Numbered from the stretch's first letter, positions 1 to 8,978 are shown. The stretch: DNA of 64,000 bases from Leeuwenhoekiella sp. MAR_2009_132 (GCF_000687915.1 NZ_JHZY01000004.1:1064001-1128000), one strand, 5' to 3'. Made by a program: numbers and translations. Notes: generated by a model from the letters alone, not told the origin.

Positions 1-7
1 TCTTTTG

Positions 8-33
8 GTTCTTTGGCATCAAGGCAAAAGAAC
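8..33. repeat. Imperfect dyad, possible dispersed intergenic repeat
   Basis: An interrupted inverted repeat pairs GTTCTTT on the left with AAAGAAC on the right around GGCATCAAGGC. From memory, similar 'TTCTTTTGCCTTGATGC' sequences recur between genes in Flavobacteriia, but I could not check this. It may also act as a weak terminator for a gene outside the window. No coding frame covers it. Confidence 0.3.
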
Positions 34-109
34 AGAAAGAGGATTAGAAGTTAATATGTCCCTTACTTTTCTTCATCTTTAAAAAATATCTTTAGCTATA
101 GCTTTAATG

Positions 110-133
110 CACTTCGATAAGCTCAGTGTGACA
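110..133. repeat. Candidate dispersed intergenic repeat
   Basis: The sequence CACTTCGATAAGCTCAGTG followed by TGACA closely resembles a short element I recall as scattered between genes of many Bacteroidota. The CACT and AGTG ends are complementary, so a small hairpin is possible. It lies about 40 bases downstream of the stop codon of the minus-strand GH43-like gene. Copy number in this genome is unknown. Confidence 0.4.
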
Positions 134-175
134 CGCTCAATTAGATGAAATCAGTACAAGTTCTGTGACAAAAAA

Positions 176-1804
176 TCATTCCCGAATTAAAGCAACCTCA
201 TCAATGATGGCTTCTGCACCAGCCTGAGCCTTCACTTCAAAACCTATAGTAACGCTGCCGTTTTGTATGTTGATGTTTGAAAAGCTGATGCTCGTCCACT
301 CTGCAGTTGCCGCTTTAAAATCTAGTGTTCGCGTGCTTCCTGCGCTAGTCGCAAAAAGTTGTAGCTTAAGAAAACCTTCGGTGTTCTTGATTTTTGCGCT
401 TAGCGTGTAGTTTCCGTCAGGAAGATCAACGTAGGGAGTTGCCGTGATTTCCTGAGAGATTACCCGCTCAAAAGGGATAGCATCACTAATGTACAGGCTT
501 TTTTCGCCCACCACCTGTTTGCGGTCTGCTTCCGTATTAAAGTAATTCAAGACCGGAGAACTTGCGGCAGTGGTGGAAATGGAATTCCCTTTTAGTATTT
601 CGGTATTCCAACCTAAAAGCTGTTCCTGCACCGGTTTGTTATTGCTGGGTATGTGACGCCGATCAGCTTCAAAACTACCGTTTTTTACATAATTATTAGT
701 TTTGGCGACTGTCCAATTCCCAGTTTGCGCGTCGAGATTCCATGCACTTAACGAATTAAAATGCGGTGTTTCACCCTCAAAAGACATTGGAAACCACTGG
801 TTGTACCCCAAGCCGTTTCCTGCAAATTCTGCCCAACGATCCCCGCAATACAATACGGTTTCCTGCTGGCTTCCCGCAATGGTGTAGAAAAAACCAGTTT
901 GGGTGATGTGCGCATAATCTTGCTCACTACCCGGCATAATTTTCATTTCGTTTGTGGGCAAATAGGGCCCATAGATATTGTCTGCTACCAGATAATAGGC
1001 AAACGAACTGTCCCAGCCGTAAATATTGGAGGCTGCCATATAGTATTTTTCGTTGTAGGTAAACATACTATTGCCCTCGCGACTTGCTCCCCGAAAAACC
1101 TCAACACAATCTAATAAATCTACCTTGCCGTCGCGAATGCCAATTTCAGACAGGTAAATTTTATTGCGACCCTGCCCATAAGAATACACCAGATAGGATT
1201 TACCCGTTGCAGGATCATTGAAAACGGTTTGATCTCCGGTATTGGGCGTGCCTATTCGATCTGTCATATCAATTTCCCGGTGGGTTTTGAAATCGCCTGT
1301 GGGCGAATCTGCCAGTGCAATCAAAACCTTTTTCCCATGCTGAATAAGCAAAGCATATTGGTTAATTTCGGGTACGTAAGCCACACCCATACGTCCCAGC
1401 CAGGTGGGATTATTTTTATAATCTACTGCTTCGGGAGTAAGTACATGTTTTTCAAATTTCCAGTTTACCAGATCTGTGGAAGAATAACAAGTCACCCCTT
1501 CAAAATGGTTATTTTCTAGCGTTACACTGGGATCGTTGCGATAGGTCTCGGCTTCTTTGTAATGCACGCCATACCAGTAATAAGTAGGTTCTCCGCTCTG
1601 CGGATTATTAAATTGAAAAATACCACCTCCCTGACTGTAAATAGGTTTCCCGTCAATCGTGTCCCAAAACGTATCGTTGGTTATGGTTTTTAACTGCGCA
1701 CAACTACTAAAACCCAAACTCAAAACGAATAAACCGAATACTAACACTTCTGTATATAACTTTACTGATTTAATTTGTTTGTGCATCCTGAAGATTTTGA
1801 GCAT
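176..1804 (-). CDS. GH43-like five-bladed propeller glycosidase lipoprotein with C-terminal beta-sandwich
   Basis: Predicted secreted lipoprotein of 542 residues; the signal peptide ends at the lipobox LGFSSC (C35). The mature protein opens with W-D-T-I-D-G-K-P-I followed by GGGI (59-62) and YYWYG (75-79). This opening is typical of the GH43 subgroup that includes exo-beta-1,3-galactanases (GH43_24-like), where the propeller folds around the substrate. A second domain starts near residue 371 with NGSFEADR and resembles the beta-sandwich carbohydrate-binding modules appended to secreted glycosidases. Substrate is uncertain; galactan, arabinogalactan and xylan side chains are all possible. An in-frame ATG at 1786 gives an equally good signal peptide. 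The sulfurtransferase gene ends 53 bases upstream on the same strand, so co-transcription is possible but not functionally obvious. Confidence 0.75.
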   Translation of the reverse strand: MLKIFRMHKQIKSVKLYTEVLVFGLFVLSLGFSSCAQLKTITNDTFWDTIDGKPIYSQGGGIFQFNNPQSGEPTYYWYGVHYKEAETYRNDPSVTLENNHFEGVTCYSSTDLVNWKFEKHVLTPEAVDYKNNPTWLGRMGVAYVPEINQYALLIQHGKKVLIALADSPTGDFKTHREIDMTDRIGTPNTGDQTVFNDPATGKSYLVYSYGQGRNKIYLSEIGIRDGKVDLLDCVEVFRGASREGNSMFTYNEKYYMAASNIYGWDSSFAYYLVADNIYGPYLPTNEMKIMPGSEQDYAHITQTGFFYTIAGSQQETVLYCGDRWAEFAGNGLGYNQWFPMSFEGETPHFNSLSAWNLDAQTGNWTVAKTNNYVKNGSFEADRRHIPSNNKPVQEQLLGWNTEILKGNSISTTAASSPVLNYFNTEADRKQVVGEKSLYISDAIPFERVISQEITATPYVDLPDGNYTLSAKIKNTEGFLKLQLFATSAGSTRTLDFKAATAEWTSISFSNINIQNGSVTIGFEVKAQAGAEAIIDEVALIRE

Positions 1805-1857
1805 TCAAATTAATAGAAGCTTGCTTTAATCGCATCCTGCGGCATCCTGTGCCTTTG

Positions 1858-2685
1858 TTATAAACCGGTTTTGAGGTTTTGCAGTTCGGCCCATTCGGTC
1901 CAAGAGCCATCGTAAACCCGCTTGCTTTTTTGACCGGCGATTTCAGAAGCCAACATAATAATACAGGCTGTTAAACCCGATCCACAACTAAAGACTAGAT
2001 CTGTATCCTGCTCTACCGTATCGTCAAACACTTCCTGAAGCTCGCCTTTGCTTTTGAATTTGCCGTTTTCTAAAACCTCGGTATATGGGATATTTACTGA
2101 ATGTGGAATGCTGCCGCTTTGCAATTGCTTTCGGGGTTCAGGCTCGGTGCCGTTAAAACGTCCTTCAGAACGGGCATCTACAATTAAAAAAGAAGGGTTT
2201 TTAATATTGGCAACCACCTCATCATAGCTTACCACCAATTCCTGCTGAAGTGTCGCTTTAAAATTTCCGGTTTCCCAGTTGGCGCCTTTGCGCTCTTCCA
2301 CCTCAAAACCCTGCGCGTTCCATTCCGGAAGGCCACCATCGAGAACATACACTTTTTTATGCCCCATTGCTTTAAACATCCACCAGACTCGCGGACTCGA
2401 ATATACTCCCAGATTATCAAAAACCACGATTTTTGAATCGGTATTCACACCAAGTTTTTGACATTCTACTTCAAAATGTGCTGCTGTTGGAAGCGTGTTA
2501 GGAAACGCCGCATCCCCATCAGAAAAGTTAGCTTTTAAATCAAAATACCTGGAATTGGGGATGGTTTTTTCGTTAAGATCGGTTTGGGTACCATCTATAG
2601 TGGCGCCTAAACTCGCGTCTAAAATAATAAGGTTTTCCTCTTTCAGATTCTCGTAAAGCCAGGCTGCGGAAACTATTTTTTTCAT
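1858..2685 (-). CDS. Sulfurtransferase, two rhodanese domains (mercaptopyruvate/thiosulfate type)
   Basis: 275-residue tandem rhodanese protein that moves sulfur to an acceptor through a cysteine persulfide. The N-terminal rhodanese domain (about 1-130) lacks the catalytic cysteine and is structural. The C-terminal domain carries the active-site loop CGSGLTA with C234. CGS/TGVTA-type loops are characteristic of 3-mercaptopyruvate sulfurtransferases (SseA class), whereas thiosulfate sulfurtransferases usually have CRKGVT. No signal peptide, so cytoplasmic. It starts 18 bases after the stop of the small lipoprotein gene, suggesting one transcript. Family assignment is firm; the preferred donor is inferred from the loop. 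Confidence 0.88.
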   Translation of the reverse strand: MKKIVSAAWLYENLKEENLIILDASLGATIDGTQTDLNEKTIPNSRYFDLKANFSDGDAAFPNTLPTAAHFEVECQKLGVNTDSKIVVFDNLGVYSSPRVWWMFKAMGHKKVYVLDGGLPEWNAQGFEVEERKGANWETGNFKATLQQELVVSYDEVVANIKNPSFLIVDARSEGRFNGTEPEPRKQLQSGSIPHSVNIPYTEVLENGKFKSKGELQEVFDDTVEQDTDLVFSCGSGLTACIIMLASEIAGQKSKRVYDGSWTEWAELQNLKTGL

Positions 2686-2703
2686 TTTGAAGATTTAAAA
2701 AGG

Positions 2704-3162
2704 TTACTGTTTTGTTCTGCTATAGGTTAAAAAATTACCCCTGGGCAGATATAGAAGCCTTAAGGAATCTTCGGTAAGTTCATCAATAGCATACGTCATC
2801 ATATCACCTTCCTGCTTTAGAATCAAGTACTGCATATCAGGATTAGACACTTCACCATCAGGTAATTCATCGACAATAGTTATCGTATAAGTATTTGAAG
2901 CAGCCTCGATACCTTCATAACCCATAAGTAATTGATCATCACTTATTTTTATATACGCTGCAGCATCCTCAGTGCTATACCAGTTACCCTGCACCAAGGC
3001 AAGTTTTGCATCTGCTTCAGATTCATAAACCGGTTCTTCCTGAGCAACCGCAGGCTCTATGTTTTGCTCCTGATTAAGAGTAGGTTCTGCGTTCTTCTCT
3101 GTGGAAGGTTTGCACGATATTAAAAGTGTAAACGCGGCTATAAATAAAAGATACAGTCTCAT
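2704..3162 (-). CDS. Small lipoprotein, lipocalin-like, function unknown
   Basis: 152 residues with a lipoprotein signal peptide ending at LLISC. A low-complexity Glu/Pro/Ala linker follows, then a domain of about 100 residues beginning GNWYSTED and rich in alternating hydrophobic strands. The layout recalls lipocalin-like small lipoproteins of Bacteroidota, but no diagnostic motif can be named. It is the first gene of a probable three-gene minus-strand run with the sulfurtransferase and the GH43-like gene. Upstream lies a degraded serine-hydrolase fragment. Confidence 0.6.
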   Translation of the reverse strand: MRLYLLFIAAFTLLISCKPSTEKNAEPTLNQEQNIEPAVAQEEPVYESEADAKLALVQGNWYSTEDAAAYIKISDDQLLMGYEGIEAASNTYTITIVDELPDGEVSNPDMQYLILKQEGDMMTYAIDELTEDSLRLLYLPRGNFLTYSRTKQ

Positions 3163-3216
3163 TATTGATTTATTGGTTTCACTAAAACTACTGCTTTTTA
3201 GTTATTCATCAGGTAA

Positions 3217-3633
3217 CTATTCTTTCTTCAGTTTAAATTCCTGTCCGCCCTGTTTTAAAAGTAGTGTTTCAGCATAAGGGTCAAATTGAATAGTTAAGCC
3301 CGCTTTTAAAAATTCAAAGGTATGTTCTGCTACCGGAGACAATTCTATAGCCGGTTGCCCTTCTCCCTGTGCCATTAAAACAGTTCCTTCTTCATATATT
3401 TTAATTTTTATAGGAAAGTCTGCAGCGGTGTAAGTCCCGGCATAGGTCTTGTAAAAGCTCCGTTTAGGTGTGTATTCTTTTAATTGGGGCAGCTTATATT
3501 CTTTGTCATAGAGAATACTTAATAAACCTATCGCAAATTCATTTGTAGGGTAATCTTCCCCATTTATTATATACGTAATTCTGAGCTTATTTTTGGGATT
3601 GTAAGAAGTAACCGAATGTGTACCAAAAGAAAT
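3217..3633 (-). pseudogene. 5'-truncated serine hydrolase (beta-lactamase family) remnant
   Basis: A stop-to-stop frame of 139 codons with no usable start codon reads clearly as the C-terminal part of a serine hydrolase of the beta-lactamase/class C family. It begins SFGTHSVTSYNPKNKL, continues with a segment ending FAIGLLSILYDK, and ends in a beta-rich tail (GTYTAADFPIKIKIYEE) typical of the accessory domain of these secreted enzymes. An in-frame TAA (3634-3636) precedes the frame, and no SxxK or YxN catalytic motif is present, so the catalytic domain is lost. It sits between the small lipoprotein and the plus-strand HipA-like operon, in an otherwise gene-free 582-base gap, suggesting a deletion or insertion scar. 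The coding frame stays intact, so decay is recent, or the fragment persists by chance. Confidence 0.75.
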
Positions 3634-3744
3634 TTAATGGCATTTGACAATCTGTTTTTTATCATATATAGCTACGGAAAATGACACTCTAAGAACAGAG
3701 CCCACACAAAAAAACCTATTTTTACAAGCCTTAAAAACACGTAA

Positions 3745-4539
3745 ATGAATTCAACTTCAGAAATTCGCCACGTTAATGTTACGCGGTATATCACGCCCCT
3801 GCGCGAAGGCGGTTCCCTGCCTGCTGTGGCAGATGCCGATGACGGTTTTAAATATGTTGTTAAGTTTAAAGGCGCCGGTCATGGGGTAAAAATGCTCATT
3901 GCAGAATTGATAGGTTGTGAAGTGGGCAGGGTATTAGGTTTTAAAGTTCCTGAAGTGGTATTTGCTCATCTTGATGAAGCCTTTGGCCGTACCGAAGCCG
4001 ATGAGGAAATTCAGGATTTATTAAAAGGGAGTCAGGGACTCAATATAGGATTGCATTTTTTATCGGGCGCCATCAATTTTGATCCGGTGGTCACTACAGT
4101 AGATGCCACTTTAGCTTCAGAAATTGTATGGTTTGATGCCTTTATGACTAATATTGACCGTACGTTTCGAAACACAAATATGCTTATGTGGCACCGCGAA
4201 TTGTGGCTTATAGACCACGGCGCATCCCTTTATTTTCATCATAGTTTTACCAATTGGGAACAAGGAGCTCAAACGCCTTTTGGGTTGATAAAAGATCACG
4301 TATTGCTTCCGCAGGCAAGTGCACTGGAAGCTGCTGATACCAAACTCAAAGCACTATTAACTTCTGAAGTTTTACAAAATATCGTTAACCTCATCCCGCA
4401 AGAATGGCTTGAATGGGAAGGCTATGATGAAAACGCAGAAGAAATACGCGCAATCTACTTTGAGTTTTTAAGTACGCGACTGGCACAATCTGAAGTATTC
4501 ACTAAAACCGCACAAGATGCACGAAAAGCACTTATATGA
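3745..4539 (+). CDS. HipA-like kinase (HipA_2 type)
   Basis: 264-residue protein with the minimal kinase layout of HipA relatives. A lysine in YVVKFKG (K40) is the likely ATP anchor, the catalytic loop is NIDRTFRN (D138, N143), and the metal-binding aspartate is in LIDHG (D157). It matches the short HipA_2 class in lacking the N-terminal domain of classical HipA toxins, and no HTH antitoxin (HipB) precedes it. The stop codon overlaps the start of the DUF3037 gene by 23 bases, so the two are translationally coupled. I infer a two-protein system; substrate and partner are unknown. The first gene of the pair starts 111 bases after the hydrolase remnant, on the opposite strand. Confidence 0.8.
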   Translation: MNSTSEIRHVNVTRYITPLREGGSLPAVADADDGFKYVVKFKGAGHGVKMLIAELIGCEVGRVLGFKVPEVVFAHLDEAFGRTEADEEIQDLLKGSQGLNIGLHFLSGAINFDPVVTTVDATLASEIVWFDAFMTNIDRTFRNTNMLMWHRELWLIDHGASLYFHHSFTNWEQGAQTPFGLIKDHVLLPQASALEAADTKLKALLTSEVLQNIVNLIPQEWLEWEGYDENAEEIRAIYFEFLSTRLAQSEVFTKTAQDARKALI

Positions 4540-4900
4540 GTACGCGGTAATACGCCTTGTGCCCGCGGTTGATCGTGAGGAATTTTTTAATGTAGGCGTG
4601 ATTGTATACTGTAAAAATCCGAAGTACATTAATATGAACTACCAGCTTGATGCGCAAAAACTCGTGGCCTTTTGTCCAGAGCTTGACGCAGAGCAGGTAC
4701 AGAAAAACCTAAATGCCTTTAAAGCGATAAGCTGTGGTGAAAAAACCGGCGGACCCATTGCGCAACTGGAAGCTTCTGAACGTTTTAGATGGCTTACAGC
4801 CACCCGAAGCTCGGTGATTCAAACTTCAAAAACGCATCCGGGTTTTAGTGATGATTTAGAAGCAACGCTGGAGCAGCTTTTTGTGGATTTGGTGTTGTAA
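4517..4900 (+). CDS. DUF3037 family protein, partner of HipA-like kinase
   Basis: 127-residue protein whose first half (YEYAVIRLVPAVDREEFFNVGVIVYC) matches the DUF3037 family as I know it. Members are small, soluble and commonly encoded directly after a HipA-like kinase. No signal peptide or membrane segment is seen. The ATG lies inside the kinase gene (overlap 4517-4539), so translation is coupled. The molecular role is not established; antitoxin, kinase substrate or scaffold are all possible. The gene ends 26 bases before the convergent S41 protease gene. Confidence 0.78.
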   Translation: MHEKHLYEYAVIRLVPAVDREEFFNVGVIVYCKNPKYINMNYQLDAQKLVAFCPELDAEQVQKNLNAFKAISCGEKTGGPIAQLEASERFRWLTATRSSVIQTSKTHPGFSDDLEATLEQLFVDLVL

Positions 4901-4926
4901 GGTATTTTTTAGAATGTTAAAAACCG

Positions 4927-7134
4927 CTATTCGTTATTGATTACTTCAATAGCTTTTTCTAATAACTCATCCCTACCCTGCCGTATCCCTTCAATACTCG
5001 GTTTTACTTCAATATCCGGCAGTATTCCTATTCGTTGTGTTTCTCTACCATCTGGATAATAAACACCTATTCCCGAAAAATAGGTTGTAATTTCAAAAGG
5101 TAGATTTAAGTCTGATATATCCCCATCAGCTCCTGCTGTATGACTGCCAATAAGAGTGGTGTTATTTCCTACTTTAAATGCCATTGTTGCCCATTCAGAA
5201 CTGCTTTGCGTATCTTCATTCAAAAGCACTACAAGTTTACCCTCATACGTTTCTGATGAAGGAAGGATTTCATAATCATTTTGAAAATTGAATTCTCCAG
5301 GATTATTAATGTTCCCATAGGTCACTTTTACAAACGGTGTAGGTTTTGATACAAAATAAGACCCCAAACTGTTATAAAAAAATCCAAAAGGACGTCTGCG
5401 TATATCTATAATAATTCCCTTGGTATCTTTCAAAAGTTCTTTCAGTTTAGGAATTTGCGAATCGGTTAGCATTTGCAAATTTATGTAGCCAATATTGCCA
5501 TCAAGTATTCGGTAAGTATTTTCTCCATCATAATCATACCATTTTAAGTCTAAAGAACTTTTAGGGTACAGGTCAAGCTCAATCTCCTTTTCTATTTTAT
5601 TTGAAATGTATTTGACAACTGCTTTTTTCTTAGAAGACCTAAGTATATCATTGGTGATATCTCTTAACTTAGTTTCGTTATTGGAAGCTGGATAAAGGAA
5701 ATTAAGGTTTTGTACAATTTCTTCAACCGGAACATTATCTATTTGGGTAATTACATCACCTATTTTGATATCCAGACTATCCTTTAGTTCTTTAATATAA
5801 TAATGCGTTACCACTAACTGTTCCTCTACAAATCTTACTCGGATAGGTGCATAACTATCTCCTCTTAGTTTGTCTAAGTCAAATCCTGAATAACCTCCGG
5901 GACTAGCGTGCGTATCATTTATTTCACCTATTAACTTTAAAACTGTTAATTCATATTCGGGTCTGGTTTTAACTTTTAGAAAAACAGGGATATACTCTTT
6001 TAAAATTTTACTCCAATCTTCATCGGTTAGGTATTTATATGGAAAAAAATAATGGACAGCATTCCAGTATTTATACAATGCCAAAAGTTGAAATCCCTGA
6101 TCTGGAAGATTAACGTCTTTGTAAATTTCTTCATTTAATAAGTCTGGGCGTCCTGCCATATCTAGCCCTAAATAAAAACCCTTTCCCTGATGCCTGTTTG
6201 CATAAATAGAGTTCAGTGCCGATTTCAGTTCAGTTGTCATAAAAAAATTATCAAACCAGGAGTGGTCTGGTTTTAAGAATGCTAGTTCTGACGTTTCTTT
6301 ACAAGTTTGACACTCCTCTATTTCACCAAAACTCTCGATCCAGTTCAAGAGTACTGTATCTCTATCTAAATTATTCTTAGTGCTTAAATACTCTGGAAGA
6401 ATTCGGAAGAGCTCATAATCCCAATTATAAGTACCTGATGCAATTGCAGGGTGGTGGTATTTTAAAAATCCCCATATTTTTCCTAATAAGGTCAACTTGT
6501 CTAAAGAATCTACCGTGAGTTCCGGAAATTCAACTTCTGAACCAGTATCAAATTCTTTGTCAAGTTTTGCCTTTGGAATTGGTATTTCCTTTGGTGATAA
6601 AGATTGAATATCCTCACCATCTATAGTCACTGTAAAATCGTCAAACCAAACCGCTCCAGATCCGATTAATGTCCCACCTATTAAAAAGTACTCAGCTCCT
6701 TCTGGCAAAGGAAGTGTTATGCTATATCTATTCCAATCATTAGTACCTTTTAAATCAGCAGCTTTCATATTGTCAAAGGCAAGACTCTCTCCAGCACCAA
6801 TTATACTCAGTGTTAAACCTGCAAAACCATTTTCTACATTCTTCGTTTTGATAAAACCGTCAAGCCGAATTGTTTTTCCTTCATAGACTGCGGGGATATA
6901 ATACACCAAACTTCCATCAGTATCGTCCTCATTTGAAACAATCCTCCCGGAATATTTACCGGTGTGTACCGAAGTGGTATCGCTGGTTATTTCATAGTTA
7001 CCGTACGTTCCCCAATCTCTTGCTATATTTTCATAGAGGTCTTGTTTTTCAAAATCTAAATTGAATTTAGTAGTAGATTGCGAATAATTGTTAACTATGT
7101 TGAAACTAAAAATAACAACCAAAAAATACTTCAT
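4927..7134 (-). CDS. Secreted S41 family (tail-specific/C-terminal processing) peptidase
   Basis: 735 residues with a signal peptide ending near NNYSQ. Residues about 20-180 form a beta-sandwich resembling a carbohydrate-binding or jelly-roll module (WFDDFTVTIDGE). A PDZ-like segment (APIRVRFVEEQL to IGDVITQIDN) follows, then the peptidase domain. The nucleophile motif is TQSSSEW with S644 by alignment to the TASASE motif of processing proteases, followed by IGSHTAGADGD. The usual lysine about 25 residues after the serine is not seen, which fits the broader Bacteroidota S41 subgroup rather than Prc/CtpA. It starts 16 bases after the GH39 gene, so the two are probably co-transcribed. Periplasmic or surface protein turnover is inferred. 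Confidence 0.82.
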   Translation of the reverse strand: MKYFLVVIFSFNIVNNYSQSTTKFNLDFEKQDLYENIARDWGTYGNYEITSDTTSVHTGKYSGRIVSNEDDTDGSLVYYIPAVYEGKTIRLDGFIKTKNVENGFAGLTLSIIGAGESLAFDNMKAADLKGTNDWNRYSITLPLPEGAEYFLIGGTLIGSGAVWFDDFTVTIDGEDIQSLSPKEIPIPKAKLDKEFDTGSEVEFPELTVDSLDKLTLLGKIWGFLKYHHPAIASGTYNWDYELFRILPEYLSTKNNLDRDTVLLNWIESFGEIEECQTCKETSELAFLKPDHSWFDNFFMTTELKSALNSIYANRHQGKGFYLGLDMAGRPDLLNEEIYKDVNLPDQGFQLLALYKYWNAVHYFFPYKYLTDEDWSKILKEYIPVFLKVKTRPEYELTVLKLIGEINDTHASPGGYSGFDLDKLRGDSYAPIRVRFVEEQLVVTHYYIKELKDSLDIKIGDVITQIDNVPVEEIVQNLNFLYPASNNETKLRDITNDILRSSKKKAVVKYISNKIEKEIELDLYPKSSLDLKWYDYDGENTYRILDGNIGYINLQMLTDSQIPKLKELLKDTKGIIIDIRRRPFGFFYNSLGSYFVSKPTPFVKVTYGNINNPGEFNFQNDYEILPSSETYEGKLVVLLNEDTQSSSEWATMAFKVGNNTTLIGSHTAGADGDISDLNLPFEITTYFSGIGVYYPDGRETQRIGILPDIEVKPSIEGIRQGRDELLEKAIEVINNE

Positions 7135-7150
7135 ACCCCCTTTTATTTAA

Positions 7151-8860
7151 TTACTTCTCAAATTCAAGCTGAAACAACGCTACCCCTTGTCTGGGCAGAT
7201 CAAGCGTTAAAACCAGTTCGCCATTAGTTACAGTAACCCACTTGGGAGATGTTGCTAATTGTAAGTGTCCGGCCTGTTCAAGTTGGTCTATTTGTTTCTG
7301 CGTGGGGTTTTCTGGCGAACCCATTTCTTTATAAAGCGTATACGAATTGCTAAATTCCTGATCAACCCGGTATTGATTAACAAGCACTTTAGTAGCAGGA
7401 ACGTGTTTGAGATTTATTGTAACCGGAGATGCTAAAACCTCCAAATCATTACGATCGTGGTAATTAAAAACCATAATTGAAGCGCCATCTGTACCCACAG
7501 ATGCCAAAGCATTCACATCTGGATTACCGCGCACGCTCTCTTTACGGATTTTCTTATAATCATAATCTAAATCGCCGGTAACGGCTACCTGGGTATTGTG
7601 CATCATCCCAAACATTCTAAACACATTAAGCACCGGCTTATCTACCCCATTTGTTGCCATATCTCTAAACCCGGCATACCAAGCCTGATCTTCAAACTCA
7701 AATCCCCAGGTTACTGCGCCTACTAAATTGACATCATAAGCTGCTGCCATGGCATATTTACGCGCAAAAGAGGCTGCAGTATAACTGCTGTACATGGTCC
7801 CGTTTCGGTAGGCATTTTCGGGATAATCCTCTTCAGAACATGCTGCACAACCCTCAGGATCAGATTCACCTATAATGATGGGCAAATGTTTAAGCGTAGG
7901 ATACGAAGCTACAATCTCAAAGCCTTTTGCCAGATCATTTAATTGCGCGCCCATATTCATGTGTACCTGGCCATCTACCAGCTTAGGGCTACCCTTAGCG
8001 TGATACGTAATAAAATCTAGTGGAGCTCCGGTTTCTCCGGTAACATAATTTTTACCTGAAACAATGTGATCTAAAAAGGTACGTAAAAATTCTTCTGCCT
8101 TATCCCACCCGGGACCAGTAGTTTCCGGTCCGCCCATTTTTGCTTCGGGTAACGCGCGTTTTACCGCATCTGCTGTGTAGTCATAGAGCTTGATATATTC
8201 TTCGATTGTACCTCTCCAATAGCCAATGTTAGGCTCATTCCACAGTTCCCAGTACCAGCTTTCTACTTCTTCCTTTCCATAACGATCTACAGCGTGTGTT
8301 ACCCATTGATATACCAACTCTGCCCATTTCTCATAATCCTTAGGCGGGTATGCCCATCCTGTAAAAATCTCCTCATATTTTGCTCCAGGTTTCCAGTAAT
8401 GTCTGTAAGGTTTGGGTTTAGAGGATAAGGCTTCGGGCATAAAACCTATTTGCGCAAGAGGCTTAATCCCTAGATCGATATAGGTGTCAAATATTTTATC
8501 GATAATCGTCCAGTCATAAATGGGATTTCCTTGTTCATCTTCGGTATAGGCATTAGTAGAACCCCATTTTAACGCAGCCTCTCCATCGCCGGTAACTAAT
8601 AAACTGTGCACTCTTAAAAAAACGGGAACTTTGCTTAATTCTGAAATTTCGGTAAGTAATTTTTTACCGTCTTTCATATAGGTATAATTGGGTTCGTCGT
8701 GTCCCCAGAATGCCCAAATAGGTTTTAGCTCACCCAATTTTGCGTCAAAATCAACATTTAGTTCTACCGGATTAACATTATCATATTGCGCATACGTACT
8801 TATCGAAAACAAGGATAAAATAAATAATATGCTGAAATAGTGAATTTTAGAGAGTCGCAT
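7151..8860 (-). CDS. GH39 family glycosidase (beta-xylosidase-like)
   Basis: 569 residues with a signal peptide (cleavage near STYAQ). The TIM-barrel domain carries the clan GH-A acid/base motif WNEPN (E209) and the nucleophile in IIIGESD (E332). The tract SWYWELWNEPNIGYWRG and the C-terminal beta-sandwich fit GH39 beta-xylosidases, which are retaining enzymes. A CAACSEEDY loop directly after the nucleophile is unusual and might hold a disulfide. It is followed by the S41 peptidase gene and preceded by a terminator that insulates it from the esterase gene, although esterase, GH39 and GH43 could act together on xylan-type hemicellulose. Substrate specificity is inferred from family only. Confidence 0.82.
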   Translation of the reverse strand: MRLSKIHYFSILFILSLFSISTYAQYDNVNPVELNVDFDAKLGELKPIWAFWGHDEPNYTYMKDGKKLLTEISELSKVPVFLRVHSLLVTGDGEAALKWGSTNAYTEDEQGNPIYDWTIIDKIFDTYIDLGIKPLAQIGFMPEALSSKPKPYRHYWKPGAKYEEIFTGWAYPPKDYEKWAELVYQWVTHAVDRYGKEEVESWYWELWNEPNIGYWRGTIEEYIKLYDYTADAVKRALPEAKMGGPETTGPGWDKAEEFLRTFLDHIVSGKNYVTGETGAPLDFITYHAKGSPKLVDGQVHMNMGAQLNDLAKGFEIVASYPTLKHLPIIIGESDPEGCAACSEEDYPENAYRNGTMYSSYTAASFARKYAMAAAYDVNLVGAVTWGFEFEDQAWYAGFRDMATNGVDKPVLNVFRMFGMMHNTQVAVTGDLDYDYKKIRKESVRGNPDVNALASVGTDGASIMVFNYHDRNDLEVLASPVTINLKHVPATKVLVNQYRVDQEFSNSYTLYKEMGSPENPTQKQIDQLEQAGHLQLATSPKWVTVTNGELVLTLDLPRQGVALFQLEFEK

Positions 8861-8978
8861 AAATTAGATTGTTTTTGAATAACTAAGTGTCTAGAATACT
8901 AAGCCTTGTATAAATTAGTTAAAAAGTATTTAAAACACTTATTAAATCTAATTTTATAACATTTCAGTATTGTGAACT

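Noticed and set aside
702..1519. Plus-strand frames across the GH43-like gene
   Set aside because: Translations are low-complexity shadows without domains; the opposite strand has a full-length secreted protein.
3745..4900. Classical HipBA toxin-antitoxin operon
   Set aside because: No HTH antitoxin gene precedes the kinase and the protein lacks the N-terminal domain of HipA; it fits the shorter HipA_2/DUF3037 arrangement.
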